A stretch of 64,000 nt of DNA. Source: Prevotella histicola JCM 15637 = DNF00424 (GTDB lineage Bacteria > Bacteroidota > Bacteroidia > Bacteroidales > Bacteroidaceae). Numbering within the stretch: position 1 is the first letter of the stretch; each line of letters starts with the position of its first letter. A program made the position numbers and the translations under genes. This document shows positions 38,689-49,260 of the stretch, piece after piece. Where the stretch lies: assembly GCF_000613925.1 (NCBI RefSeq), contig NZ_BAJX01000012.1, positions 1 to 64,000 on the forward strand, in the 5' to 3' direction. The notes below the pieces were generated by a model. The model ran no database searches. It was not told where the DNA came from and saw only the letters and a program-made list of their open reading frames with translations.

Positions 38689-41600
38689 TTAGAATTTTAA
38701 ATTAAGTCCCAAGGTCACCTTTCTGTTCAAAGGATACTGTGTTCCGTCGTCTTTTCCTGTATAAGGATTGATGACTTCAGGGTCAACTCCAGAATAATTA
38801 GTTATCAAGAAGAGGTTCTCACCACTGAGATAGATGTTTGCATCCTTAATGAATGTGCCCTTCAACCATGTCTTTGGGAACTGATAACCAATGACTAACT
38901 GCTTCAAACGCAGGAAGCTGATGTTCTCAATGTTCGAGTCTACGTTACCATCAAACTGTCCGATGTAATCCTTATCAGCAAATTCAAGGGAAGGATACTT
39001 GGCTCCGCGGTTATCTGGAGTCCAGAAATCATTGGCGTGGAAGTAGTTCATGATAACACCAAAGTCCTTGGTAAAGGTGAAGGCACTGTTCTTATACATG
39101 TTCATTACCTTACGTCCTATGGTGTAACTGAACAATACATCAAGGCTCAATCCCTTCCATTCCAAGTGGCTGTTCAGACCACCATACACTGCAGGCAGCG
39201 TACTACCAGCATAGTAAAGGTCCTTATCATCAATCACACCGTCAAAGTTCTGGTCCTTGATCTTACGTCCACCCACACGCAATGGGTTGTTAACAGACTG
39301 GAAGTAGAGCGGTGTGAGCTTTCCAGAGGCATTCGGATACATTGGGATATCCTCCTCTTTCTGCACGATACCCTCGTCCTTGAAGGTGTAGATACCATAT
39401 ACCGGACGCCCCAATACCTTGTCGTTGAGGTCCTCACCGTTATAGGTCTTGCGCAGCATATTCTTATTGTGTGAGAGGTTCAAGCCTACACTCCAGTTCC
39501 AGTTCTTCTTACGAATGATGTCATACTGAGCCTCAAACTCAATACCTTCATTGGATATTGCTGAAGCGTTATCCCACATGCTCGTTGCCAAGAAGACGTT
39601 ACCTGGGAGGTAAGACTGCATCAACAGCTTGCTGGAATACTTATAATAATAATCCAACTTGAACTTCAAACGATAGTCTAAGAGCTGAAGATCGAGACCA
39701 ACATCATACTGATCGCTCTCTTCCCACGTCAGTCTCTTGTTTGCCATGGACTGTGGTATCAAGCCCAACGAGCCATTGAAGATGTTACTCTCCTCCATTA
39801 CACCCAGTGCAAGGTAAGGTTCCTGGAACTTCTGACCTGATTTTCCCCATGAAGCACGTAGCTTTCCGAAGCTTAACCACCAGAGTTTCTTCATGAAACG
39901 TTCCTCACTGAATGCCCAACCAAGGCCCACTGAAGAAGGTACCCCAACGAACATCTTTTCCGAAGACGCTGGATCCGTCCGAACGAACGGATACTTCAGC
40001 CATGTAACGTTTCTTATAGTTATATACAGCACGGCCTAAGAAGCTGACCAACGACTGTTCCTGCTGGTTGGTAAGGAAGCTTTGCGCTGCTCTTATCGTA
40101 CCTCCATCATTCAAAAGAGAAGGCCATCCCTCACCAGCGTACTTGATTGAGTTCGTCGGACCACCCTTTGCAGTACCGCTAAGGTTCTGTAACAGGTCGT
40201 AATTATAGGTCATACCTGCCATCAACTCCAGTTTATGATCAGTTGACAGTGGTACGTTATAAGTCAGAATATTCTCTGTCTGAATATTCGTCATTGCGAT
40301 GTTCGATGCTTCAACAGCCGACTTGAGGTCGTACTTCAGATAGTCTGGCGTGAAGGTATATACTCTTGTGAAGTAGTGATCGAGTGAGTATGTGGATGAG
40401 AACCGCAACCCTTTGATGATGTCATAGTTCAAACCGAGACTCAATCGGACGTTATAATTAGAGTTTGTCTTGTCGATATCCCTCAACTGACGCAGTGCAA
40501 TCTGCTCTGCAGTACTCCCCTTTCCTGGCAGAAGTGTCGACGTTCGTTTCGGGTCAAAGGTCAATCCCTGCACTCGACCACCACCCGAACCAGCCTTCTG
40601 TGTGGCATAAGCGAGGTTGATACGTGTGAAAACACTGAGCTTTGTAGACAGGTTGAAGTCGAGATTACTCAACAAACTGAAGCGGCGGAAGTTGGAACTG
40701 ATCATGATACCGGTCTCATCATAGACACCACCATTGACCATATACCTTATATTATCCGTACCACCAGCCAACTGAAGGTCGGCTTTTGTCACGCGACCAA
40801 CACGGAAAACGTATTTCCACCAGTTGGTTTTGTTATTATAGAAGGTGTTCAGAGAGTCCTGAGCGATGGCTGGTAAACGGCGATCAGGGTCGAGAACTCT
40901 ACCATTGCGCCACAGATAGTCATATGCACCATCGTTATCAGCATCCCATCCATACGAATCTTTATAGGATCCAGGAAAAACAATCTTATCCGTGAGATAG
41001 TCATAGTGTGCGCCACGCTGGCTCTTTGCAAGAAGCAAAGCGATGTCACGCTCGCCCTTACCCATGGTCTGCATTGGGGTACTTGGCAACCAAGAGAGTG
41101 ACTGAGAGACGTTGACACTTACCTCAGACTTGCCCGATTTTCCTTTCTTTGTCGTGATAAGGATGACACCATTACCTGCACGTGAACCATAAAGAGAGGC
41201 AGAAGCAGCATCTTTCAGTACCTGAACCGACTCTATACTTGCGGGATCAAGACCAGCAAGTGGGTTGATACCACCCGTAGCCTCGCCTGCACTACCTGAC
41301 ACAGGGATACCATCAATGACGTAAAGAGGCGTTCCGTCGTTGATACCGTTCTGGTTCAACGAGCTGAAACCACGTATTGTAATCTTTGCACCACCACCAC
41401 CTGGTGAGCCAGAGAGGTTACTTACATCCACACCTGCCATGCGTCCCTGCAGCAAGTTTTCTATACTTGCTGACGGAGTCTTCTGTAAATCCTCTGGTTT
41501 AACGGATGCTATCGCACCAACTTGCTCACGTGTGTTACGCTTACCATAGGCAACTACCGTCACTTCTCCCAAGGAATGGGCTGAAGAAGCAAGGATAACA

Positions 41601-42169
41601 TTCAGGTCTTTTGCCGTATTATACTTCAAAGTCTTGGGTTCATAGCCCACACTTGATATGGTTATGTTGCCTTCCTGTTGGTCCATTGGCATGGAGAAAT
41701 TACCGTCTATGTCGGCAGTCACACCCTTTGATGTTCCTTTTATCTGTACAATGGCAAAGGGGACACCCAGTCCGTCCTTGTCCTTAACAGTACCTTTGAG
41801 GGTGTACTGTCCTTGTTTGGCATCCTGCATCTTAAAGACGTTGATGACTTTTCCATCAACATTGTGCATGAAATGCGTATGTGACAAAAGGCTCTCCACT
41901 GCACTTAGCTCGTCGACGTCATCGAATGAGATGGTGAGAAGCAGAGAATCATTCTTCACATCGTCGGAATAATTAATCTTGTAGTCGCCCTTTGTTGCAA
42001 GGAAATCCAGGATATCAGCCACGCTCTTGTCCTTAAACGAGATTGAGAACGGCTTGCCCGGCACCTGTGAGAACGCCGGAGTAGTCCCTATGAAGACCAG
42101 GAAAAAGGTCATCAGGATTACTACGGACGGTAACCTTCGGGTGAAACTAAACACATGATGATACTTCAT
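38689..42169 (-). CDS. SusC/RagA-family TonB-linked importer with STN domain, one apparent frameshift
   Basis: Restored, it encodes about 1160 residues. The order is a signal region, an STN secretin/TonB short N-terminal domain (about 40-105), a carboxypeptidase-regulatory-like domain (about 110-195), a plug (about 205-320, with YVIDGIPVSG and VQVLKDAASASLYGSRAGNG) and a 22-strand-type barrel ending RKVTLGLNLKF. The break is near 39924-39936. WGTFFS must join VGLGWAFSEERF, as if two bases (TG) were lost. The STN domain usually means surface signalling to an anti-sigma/ECF sigma pair, but no such pair is encoded in the window. It is first in the operon. Confidence 0.88.
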
Positions 42170-42320
42170 GATAGGTTTGTTATTAAATGAATAATTTTAT
42201 AAATCGTATGTTCTATATGGTAATATTGCTAAATCACCATACATGATGGTATCATAATCATGGGAAAGCCACCGTCTCCCATTCTTAAGTTAACAATGAT
42301 TCCAAAATGAATTTTCTCTG

Positions 42321-42350
42321 CAAATTTAAACATATCTTTTGATAATACAA
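42321..42350 (-). promoter_or_regulatory. Promoter of the susCD-peptidase operon
   Basis: On the minus strand TTG (42350-42348), 19-20 nt, then TAAATTTG (42328-42321) matches both Bacteroidetes boxes. The leader before the susC ATG would be about 145 nt. Confidence 0.7.
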
Positions 42351-42530
42351 GGAAAACATGTATCTTTTTTTCCACTATTTTTGCTTTTTCTTCCAATCAT
42401 AGTGGGTGTATCATGACGTCAACTATACATCTTTCTTCACGGAGGGAGGAAAAGTAGCTTCATTGAAACATCATTACATAATTTAAAGGTTCATCTTTTA
42501 ATTTCTCAAAGAAATCCTTTAAAATCCGAC

Positions 42531-42675
42531 TTTATAACCATCAGATTATCAAAAGGTTACAAAGAGGGTTTTAAAAGGTGCCCTTTAGCATTGTAAAAGA
42601 CGCCCTTTTACACGTCAAAAGATGCCCTTTTGCAATGCAAAACATGCCCTTTTACAAAGCAAAAGGGCATAGATT
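42531..42675 (+). repeat. Five-slot 22-bp palindrome element, copy E
   Basis: Here the leader comes first on the plus strand: TTTATAACC at 42531-42539 facing GGTTACAAA at 42555-42563. Cores follow at 42573, 42595, 42617, 42639 (mutated to AAAAC) and 42661. The first four share one orientation and the fifth is flipped. The gap from leader to first core is 9-10 bp, as in copy F. The copy lies between susC (5' side) and the nqr terminator. Confidence 0.9.
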
Positions 42676-42717
42676 GAAAAGCAGATGGGAAGAATCTTGA
42701 CAAAAAGGGCTTCCAGG

Positions 42718-42840
42718 TAATAGCTTTAAAGCCTAGGATTCCTAGGAATCATAGGACTCCTAGCCCCTAAGAATCCCCCAGCTAATAGCCTTTAAAGCCT
42801 AGGAATCCTAGGCACCCTAGGAGTCCTAGCCCCCAAGAGC
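42718..42840. repeat. Two 65-bp repeats carrying TAGGANTCCTA palindromes
   Basis: Two copies begin TAATAGC and continue through TTTAAAGCCTAGG, at 42718 and 42783. Together they hold four 11-bp palindromes TAGGANTCCTA at 42734, 42752, 42800 and 42818. The central base is T, C, A and G in turn. Spacing is 18 bp within each pair. Seven CTAG tetramers occur in 100 bp, whereas CTAG is scarce in most bacterial DNA. No ORF is present. A protein-binding region for the susC promoter is one possibility. Confidence 0.75.
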
Positions 42841-42967
42841 CAAAGCCTTTAGCACGCAGGACGCCTACTGATCATCCTGCAAACTCCCCCACTTGTCCCC
42901 TTCACAAGCAAGCATCGGAGTGAACTTCATCTGCCATTTCTACACCTTATTATATATATAGGAACAA

Positions 42968-43000
42968 AAAAACGGGAATACCATGACTGATATTCCCGTT
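42968..43000 (-). terminator. Terminator of the nqr operon
   Basis: A perfect 10-bp stem, AACGGGAATA/TATTCCCGTT, with a 10-nt loop is followed by a long T-run on the minus strand, 21 bp past the nqrF stop. Confidence 0.9.
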
Positions 43001-43021
43001 ATAAATATATTAAGAGGTGAA

Positions 43022-44290
43022 TTATCCGAAGTTATCATACATGATAGCATCCTTGTCAACACCAAGACTATCAAGATAATCGGTAACAGTCTTGATAAGC
43101 ATAGGAGGTCCACAGAGATAATATTCACAATCTTCTGGAGCCTCATGGTCCTTAAGATACTCATCACGAATGCAGTTAACGGCAAAGCCAGTATAGTATT
43201 TTACGCCAGCTTCATCAGCCTTTGGATCCTGACGGTCAAGTGAAAGATGGAAGTGGAAGTTAGGATATTCCTTCTCAAGTTCCCAGAAATCCTCAAGGAA
43301 GAACGCCTCACTGAGTGAACGAGCACCATAGAAGAAGTGCATTTCACGGTCACGTGTGTGCAACGTCTTGGTCATATACATAATCTGAGAGCGTAGAGGA
43401 GCCATTCCAGCACCACCACCAATCCATATCATCTCCTTCCCTGAGGTGAAATTAGGATGGAAATCACCGTAAGGACCACTCATCATCACCTTGTCACCTG
43501 GCTTGAGTGAGAAGATATAAGACGAACCAATACCCGTTGGTACATCCTGGAAACCAACCTGAGGACGTGGCAAGAACGGTGGTGTAGCAATACGAACCGT
43601 CAGCGTAATGATGTCACCCTCGTCAGGATAGTTCGCCATAGAATAAGCACGAATGGTGTCTTCTGGGTTGTGAGCCTTCAATGAAAGAAGATTGAATTGC
43701 TTCCATGGACCCAGATATTCCTCACCAATATCATTCTTATCGAAGTCCTTGTCATAGTCAATACAGTCGTAAGCAGGAATCTTAATCTGTGCATACGAAC
43801 CAGGAATGAAGTCCATGTGCTCGCCAGGAGGCAAAGCAACCTTGTACTCTTTGATGAAACTTGACACGTTTTTGTTGGAGATAACGGTGCACTCCCACTC
43901 CTTTACGCCCATGACAGCCTCAGGAACTTTCAGTGCCATGTCACCTTTCACCTTACACTGGCAGCCGAGTCGCCAGTGATCCTTTATCTCTTTACGACTG
44001 AAGTGTGGTCGTTCGGAATCGAGAATCTCACCTCCTCCTTCAACAACCTGCACCTTACACTGTCCACAGCTTGCCTTACCACCACATGCAGAAGGCAGGA
44101 AGACACCGTTTTCGTTCAGCGTTGCCATGACGGAACTACCTTGGTCAACGGTCATCTCCTTATCGCCATTAATCGTTATCGTCACCTTTCCACTCGGACT
44201 AAGGTACTTTTTAGCCACAAGCAGGAGGATTACCAGCACCAGGATGGTAATCAGGAATACTACAATACTTGTTGTTATGAATTGTCCCAT
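43022..44290 (-). CDS. nqrF: Na+-translocating NADH:quinone reductase subunit F
   Basis: NqrF is the NADH-oxidising, electron-entry subunit. The 422-residue protein has one N-terminal membrane helix (about 8-27). A 2Fe-2S ferredoxin domain follows, with Cys69, Cys75, Cys78 and a distal cysteine in RLGCQCKVK. The FAD-binding motif is RAYSMANYP. The NADH-binding region holds IGGGAGMAPLRS and the C-terminal CGPPMLI. All cofactor residues are present. It is the last gene of nqrABCDEF, followed by the operon terminator. Confidence 0.97.
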   Translation of the reverse strand: MGQFITTSIVVFLITILVLVILLLVAKKYLSPSGKVTITINGDKEMTVDQGSSVMATLNENGVFLPSACGGKASCGQCKVQVVEGGGEILDSERPHFSRKEIKDHWRLGCQCKVKGDMALKVPEAVMGVKEWECTVISNKNVSSFIKEYKVALPPGEHMDFIPGSYAQIKIPAYDCIDYDKDFDKNDIGEEYLGPWKQFNLLSLKAHNPEDTIRAYSMANYPDEGDIITLTVRIATPPFLPRPQVGFQDVPTGIGSSYIFSLKPGDKVMMSGPYGDFHPNFTSGKEMIWIGGGAGMAPLRSQIMYMTKTLHTRDREMHFFYGARSLSEAFFLEDFWELEKEYPNFHFHLSLDRQDPKADEAGVKYYTGFAVNCIRDEYLKDHEAPEDCEYYLCGPPMLIKTVTDYLDSLGVDKDAIMYDNFG

Positions 44291-44298
44291 TTGATTAC

Positions 44299-44925
44299 TT
44301 AGATTTTAAGACCTGAGAAGCACATCATTGCCATGGCCATCAGTCCTACTGTGATAAATGTGATACCAAGGCCCTGCAATGGCTTTGGCACGTCAGAATA
44401 CTCCATCTTCTCACGGATAGCACCCATTGCGACGATGGCTAAAGTCCAACCAATACCCGATCCGAGACCGTAGATGAGAGCATCCCATACGGACCCAATG
44501 TACTGTGTGCTGGATGGATCAAGACCAATACGCTGCTGCATAAAGAGTGATGCACCCATGATGGCACAGTTAACGGCAATCAATGGAAGGAAGATACCTA
44601 ATGCACCATAGAGTGAAGGAGAGAATTTCTCTACCGCCATCTCCACTATCTGCACGATACCTGCAATGACTGCGATGAAAAGAATGAAACTAAGATAAGT
44701 GAGGTCGACACCATCTGCAAGACAGTCGGGACCTAAAACCTTTGTCAACAGGAGATAGTTGGCAGGTGTGGTAACAAGCAAAACGAAGGTTACCGCAGCA
44801 CCAAGTCCAAGCGAAGTCTTCACATTCTTCGATACAGCAAGGAATGAACACATTCCCAAAAAGAATGCGAAAATCATATTGTCCACAAAGATGGACCTGA
44901 AGAATAAACTAATAAGATGTTCCAT
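44299..44925 (-). CDS. nqrE: Na+-NQR subunit E
   Basis: The 208-residue integral membrane protein has six predicted helices and is homologous to NqrD in inverted topology. It is part of the sodium channel and carries conserved cysteines for the intramembrane iron centre. One is in [10 protein letters not shown] and another in [10 protein letters not shown]. It lies between nqrD and nqrF with short gaps (2 and 8 bp). Confidence 0.96.
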   Translation of the reverse strand: MEHLISLFFRSIFVDNMIFAFFLGMCSFLAVSKNVKTSLGLGAAVTFVLLVTTPANYLLLTKVLGPDCLADGVDLTYLSFILFIAVIAGIVQIVEMAVEKFSPSLYGALGIFLPLIAVNCAIMGASLFMQQRIGLDPSSTQYIGSVWDALIYGLGSGIGWTLAIVAMGAIREKMEYSDVPKPLQGLGITFITVGLMAMAMMCFSGLKI

Positions 44926-44927
44926 AA

Positions 44928-45557
44928 CTACTTCTTGTCTTCTTTATAGAAATATGAACGATGAATCCAAATAACACATCCTAACAGGATGAGGGCCATG
45001 GCTGGCATGGACATCATACCGTTATCCATGTATCCAGCATCATAGAAACTCTGTGGGATTAGCTTGAAGCCTAACAGAGAACCACGACCGAAGAACTCGC
45101 GGACAGCACCAACGATAACAAGAATCATGGCATATCCGAGTCCGTTACCAATACCATCGAGGAAACTTGGCCATGGTTTGTTGGTCATAGCGAATGCTTC
45201 CAGACGTCCCATGAGGATACAGTTGGTGATGATAAGCCCGACATAGACTGAAAGCTGTACGCTTACGTCGTATGCAACAGCCTTCAATATCTGGCTAACG
45301 ATGGTCACAAGAGCTGCAACGACCACCAACTGCACGATGATACGGATACGATTAGGAATCGTGTTACGAATAAGTGAGATAATAACATTGGAGAATGCCG
45401 TGATAATCGTTACGGCAAGACCCATAACAATTGCCGGTTTCAACTGTGAAGTGACGGCAAGGGCTGAACAGATTCCGAGCACCTGGACCATAATAGGGTT
45501 GTCCAAGTTCAGCGGATTACTGAGAACCTCTCTATTTTGTTTTGAAAATAAATTCAT
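44928..45557 (-). CDS. nqrD: Na+-NQR subunit D
   Basis: The 209-residue protein has six predicted membrane helices. Conserved cysteines in [10 protein letters not shown] and in [13 protein letters not shown] match the NqrD/E pair that holds the intramembrane iron centre. A frame stop lies 2 bp before nqrE. The gene is intact, in normal operon order. Confidence 0.96.
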   Translation of the reverse strand: MNLFSKQNREVLSNPLNLDNPIMVQVLGICSALAVTSQLKPAIVMGLAVTIITAFSNVIISLIRNTIPNRIRIIVQLVVVAALVTIVSQILKAVAYDVSVQLSVYVGLIITNCILMGRLEAFAMTNKPWPSFLDGIGNGLGYAMILVIVGAVREFFGRGSLLGFKLIPQSFYDAGYMDNGMMSMPAMALILLGCVIWIHRSYFYKEDKK

Positions 45558-45585
45558 TTTCTTATTGCATTAAACGGTTAGACAG

Positions 45586-46298
45586 TTATTTGCTGGTCAG
45601 GAATTTGACGTAAGGCTGGAGTCCACCCTTATCAGCCTGGAACATCTCCGTAACACCATTACTGGTCAGAGTAGCACCTGTCACGGCATCAACCTGCGTT
45701 GATGGTCGGTAATCTTCTTCTCCACAGCCAACGCTATCTTCTGCTTGTCTGCACCAGAGAAGAGCTTCTTTCCCTTGAACTTAGCCTGCCAAGAGGCATT
45801 ATCCTTGATTTCTGCACCTAAACCGGCAGTTTCACTCTCATGATTGAAGTAGGCTCCAAACACCGTCTGCTTGTCACCGTTGATGGCAATAAAGCCATTG
45901 ATAGGACCCCAAAGACCATTACCATAAACAGGAATAACATACTTATCCTCACCGTTTACTTTACAACGATACAGTGCCAGTTTACCTTCCTTCGCGTCTT
46001 TGCTGGTCAGTTTGAAGCCAGCATCAACGCCTCCTTGCTTTCCAGCTTCGGTAACTTTACCGTCAGCATTGATGACATCGTCAGCAATGATAATCTTCTT
46101 CCACAGCTGAACAGCCTGTTCGTTGGTCATATTACGATCCTGATTGAGTGCAAAAAGAATCTGTTTCTGCTGGTCGAGCTGCACATTAGCATCCTGCATG
46201 GGCTTCAATGCCTGGAAAACGAACGCAAGCAAGAAAGCTACTATCAACACGAGGATGACAGAATAAACAATTGTATAAGAATTACTATTTGTCTTCAT
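45586..46298 (-). CDS. nqrC: Na+-NQR subunit C, one apparent frameshift
   Basis: NqrC carries a covalent FMN. The first frame (205 codons) ends prematurely. Restoring one base near 45697-45706 (for example AAA for AA in CATCAACGCAG) continues it as QVDAVTGATLTSNGV to a stop at 45586. That continuation contains the SGAT-type FMN-threonine motif (TGAT), which is essential. Total length is about 237 residues, with one N-terminal membrane helix and a periplasmic domain. All other nqr genes are intact, so a sequencing under-call is the likely cause. Confidence 0.9.
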
Positions 46299-46315
46299 AT
46301 CTTTCTCCTCCTTAT

Positions 46316-47467
46316 TTATTTAGCACGCTTAGCACGCTTGCTGATGTTTGACTGTACTACACAGTAGTCGATAAGTGGGGCAAACATGTTACCAAAGAGG
46401 ATGGCGAGCATCATACCCTCTGGATAACCTGGATTCAGAACACGGATGATGATAGCCATCGCACCGATGAAGAAGCCATAAACCCACTTACCTGTCTCTG
46501 TGCGAGAAGAGGTAACAGGGTCGGTTGCCATGAACACTGCACCAAAGCAGAAGCCACCTAATACGAGGTGTTCATACCACTGTATTGGAGTTGCACCAGT
46601 AGAATGGAAGAGCAGTCCCATCACTGTTCCACCAATGAAGACGCTGAGCATTGTCTTCCAACTGGCTATATTCGTCCACAAAAGGATGACAGCACCAATG
46701 GCAATGGCTATGACTGACGTCTCACCAACTGATCCTGGGATTAATCCTAATACCATATCGCAAACGGAATGGTTGACATCTACACCCTGAGCAATCTGTC
46801 CCAATGGTGTTGCCATGGTGAATCCGTCAGGTAAGGTATAGCCCAATCCACAGATAGAATCACTTGCTACCCAGATACTATCACCTGTCATTCTGCTTGG
46901 ATAAGAGAAGAAGAGGAAGGCACGGGCTGCTAAAGCAACATTGAAAATGTTCATACCTGTTCCGCCAAAGATTTCCTTTGTGAAGATAACAGCAAAGGCA
47001 ATGGCAAGGACAAGGATCCACAATGGTGTGGTAACAGGGATTATCAATGGTATGAGAATACCTGACACAAGGTAACCCTCTTGTATCTCTTCCCCCTTCC
47101 ACTGTGCCCAGGCAAACTCAATACCCAAGCCAACAATGTAAGAAACAAGAATCTTTGGCAACAATGCCAGCAAGCCATAGAGGAACATTCCCCAGCATGT
47201 TGCATCGGCTAACTTCCCTGCAGCTACAGCATTCTGGTATCCGATGTTATACATACCGAACAACAATGCTGGCAACAGAGAGATTACCACAATACTCATA
47301 ATACGCTTCGAGTCAATCGCATCGTGGATAGAGACACCGCTCTTGGATGTTTCGTTCGGAACATACAAGAAAGTATCGAAACCATCAAAGACACTCTTGA
47401 AAGCATGAAGCTTACCACCCTCTTCAAAGTTTGGGCGTATCTTATCGAGATAATTTCTTAAACTCAT
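46316..47467 (-). CDS. nqrB: Na+-NQR subunit B
   Basis: The 383-residue membrane subunit has about ten helices and forms the sodium path and quinone site. The segment DGFTMATPLGQIAQG corresponds to the region of the covalent FMN-threonine in the family. Another conserved stretch is EIFGGTGMNIFNVALAARAF. It lies between nqrA and nqrC with a 17-bp gap to nqrC. Confidence 0.95.
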   Translation of the reverse strand: MSLRNYLDKIRPNFEEGGKLHAFKSVFDGFDTFLYVPNETSKSGVSIHDAIDSKRIMSIVVISLLPALLFGMYNIGYQNAVAAGKLADATCWGMFLYGLLALLPKILVSYIVGLGIEFAWAQWKGEEIQEGYLVSGILIPLIIPVTTPLWILVLAIAFAVIFTKEIFGGTGMNIFNVALAARAFLFFSYPSRMTGDSIWVASDSICGLGYTLPDGFTMATPLGQIAQGVDVNHSVCDMVLGLIPGSVGETSVIAIAIGAVILLWTNIASWKTMLSVFIGGTVMGLLFHSTGATPIQWYEHLVLGGFCFGAVFMATDPVTSSRTETGKWVYGFFIGAMAIIIRVLNPGYPEGMMLAILFGNMFAPLIDYCVVQSNISKRAKRAK

Positions 47468-47517
47468 ATTATTAATCGTTATAGGGTTCTTAAATTTTAT
47501 GTAGGAATCACGAAACC

Positions 47518-48867
47518 CTACGCATTTTCTTTTCTGAGAATATCAAGACCTTCACGAACAATTTTCTGCAGTGGTAGCTTTGAACTGTCAACGAATTCAG
47601 CTAAAGCAAAGTCCTCTGGACTTACCTCATAGATACCTAATTGTTCTTGACTGTCTATGTTTCCTGAGATAATAGACTTGATAAGGTATTCGCCATAGAT
47701 ATCCATTGGCAACACCTTGTCGTACTCTCCACTCATGATCATGTGGCGTTCACCACCCTTGATACGTGCATCGAGGTTATATGCTTTCTTTCCCTGCAAC
47801 CAAGTGAAGTAACTATGGGAGGTTGAGAAATCATTGAAACGTGGCATTATCCAACCTGCAAGCTCGTTAACATCATCTCCTTCAGGGATCACTGTTACCT
47901 CTGAGGTGTGTGCACCAAGGACTGTTTCATCTGTAGCGATGATCCCCGTGAGAGGATTACCATTCAAGATGCGGACATGACAGCCACCTTTCACGTTGTC
48001 TGCAAGAATATCCTGCAGCGGAGTACCAACAAGAACATCCACGTAACCAGTGTTCTTCACCATGCTACCAGCTACAGCTACACGACGAGTAAGGTTGACT
48101 TTACCCGTATTGAACAACCGACCGAAGAAGATAACAGCTGTTGGCTCAACGGTCCATACGGTCTCTCCCTTGTTGACAGGTGAGATATGATTCACCTGAA
48201 CACCGACGTTTCCAGCTGGACAAGGTCCATCGAAGACGTTAACCTCAACGTCTTTGGCGTTTACCAACGCTTCAGCAGTCTGCTTAACACCGACACCTAA
48301 ATAGACTTTAGCAATCTTTGCCAATGCAGAAAGGCCCGTCTGGAAATCCTTTTCCTGTCCTTTCAACTCAAATTCAAAGTCGCCCTGCAGTGGTTTATCA
48401 CGCAGTGCAGATACAAAGATTGCCTTCGGCGTAGTATCAGGACGTGTGCTGACAGCATAAGGAAGCTGGTTTATAAAACCAAAAAGACCGGCTTTCAACA
48501 GACAATCCTTCACCTCGTCTGCTGACAAACCAGCCAAATCCTTTATTCCAAAATCAACAAATTCTTGCTGCTCATCAGCAACAACCTTCACACGTAACAC
48601 CTTACGCCTCTCTCCACGTTCGACACTTGTGACCGAACCGCTCACAGGTGAAGCGAAACTTACCTCTGGACAACCCTTATCAACAAACAAAGGGTCACCA
48701 GCCCGGACATGATCTCCCTCACGGACAACCACCTTAGGAGTCAATCCAGTGAAGTCATCAGGTACTAAAGCGTACTCCTTCGACGGCTTAACTGGCAGCA
48801 ACTGCTCCTGTGCGCATCCAATCAGGTTAATGTCTAAGCCCTTTCGTAACTTAATTACATTTGCCAT
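47518..48867 (-). CDS. nqrA: Na+-NQR subunit A
   Basis: NqrA is the cytoplasmic subunit of the sodium-pumping NADH:quinone reductase. The 449-residue protein begins MANVIKLRKGLDINLIG, has a barrel-sandwich lipoyl-like region (EGDHVRAGDPLFVDKG) and is of normal length. It is the first gene of the operon. Its upstream region consists of four tandem 67-bp promoter-like repeats. Confidence 0.96.
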   Translation of the reverse strand: MANVIKLRKGLDINLIGCAQEQLLPVKPSKEYALVPDDFTGLTPKVVVREGDHVRAGDPLFVDKGCPEVSFASPVSGSVTSVERGERRKVLRVKVVADEQQEFVDFGIKDLAGLSADEVKDCLLKAGLFGFINQLPYAVSTRPDTTPKAIFVSALRDKPLQGDFEFELKGQEKDFQTGLSALAKIAKVYLGVGVKQTAEALVNAKDVEVNVFDGPCPAGNVGVQVNHISPVNKGETVWTVEPTAVIFFGRLFNTGKVNLTRRVAVAGSMVKNTGYVDVLVGTPLQDILADNVKGGCHVRILNGNPLTGIIATDETVLGAHTSEVTVIPEGDDVNELAGWIMPRFNDFSTSHSYFTWLQGKKAYNLDARIKGGERHMIMSGEYDKVLPMDIYGEYLIKSIISGNIDSQEQLGIYEVSPEDFALAEFVDSSKLPLQKIVREGLDILRKENA

Positions 48868-48910
48868 AAAAATGATATTATTGCGAGTTTTTATATTATT
48901 TCATCGATAG

Positions 48911-49191
48911 ATTGTGCAAGCAAAGGCATTGAAAGGAGTGCTTTCGGATTGCCGAGCGCAGCTTATTTTCTGCAAAAATAATGCAAGCAAGAGCAATGAA
49001 AGGAGTGCTTTCAGATTGCCGAGCGCAGCTTATTTTCTGCAAAAATAATGCAAGCAAGAGCAATGAAAGGAGTGCTTTCGGATTGCCGAGCGTAGCTTAT
49101 TTTCTGCAAAAATAATGCAAGCAAGAGCAATGAAAGGAGTACTTTCCGATTGCCGAGCGCAGCTTATTTTCTGCAAATGTAGCAAAAATTA
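48911..49191 (-). promoter_or_regulatory. Four tandem 67-bp promoter/leader repeats upstream of nqrA
   Basis: GCCGAGCGCAGC (one copy GCGTAGC) occurs at 48951, 49018, 49085 and 49152, exactly 67 bp apart. Read on the minus strand, three units start with a -7-like TATTTTTG and the most upstream with TACATTTG, followed by CAGAAAATAAGC, then GCTCGGCAATC and CTCTTGCTTGCATTA. Each could fire transcription toward nqrA. A -33 TTG at ideal spacing is not obvious. The proS leader (59636-59710) carries a diverged single copy. Confidence 0.8.
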
Positions 49192-49244
49192 AGTACATTT
49201 GGCACATTTATATATAATAATTTCAGTATAAAACGTTTTTTTTG

Positions 49245-49252
49245 TAGTTTTG
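49245..49252 (+). promoter_or_regulatory. Putative tamB promoter, -7 element
   Basis: TAGTTTTG fits TAnnTTTG and ends 8 bp before the TTG start codon of tamB. The transcript would be leaderless or nearly so. No clear -33 element was seen. Confidence 0.5.
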
Positions 49253-49260
49253 TAAACGCA

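Noticed and set aside
42940..43243. Small ORFs on both strands at the nqrF 3' end
   Set aside because: They overlap the nqrF coding end and the operon terminator in other frames.
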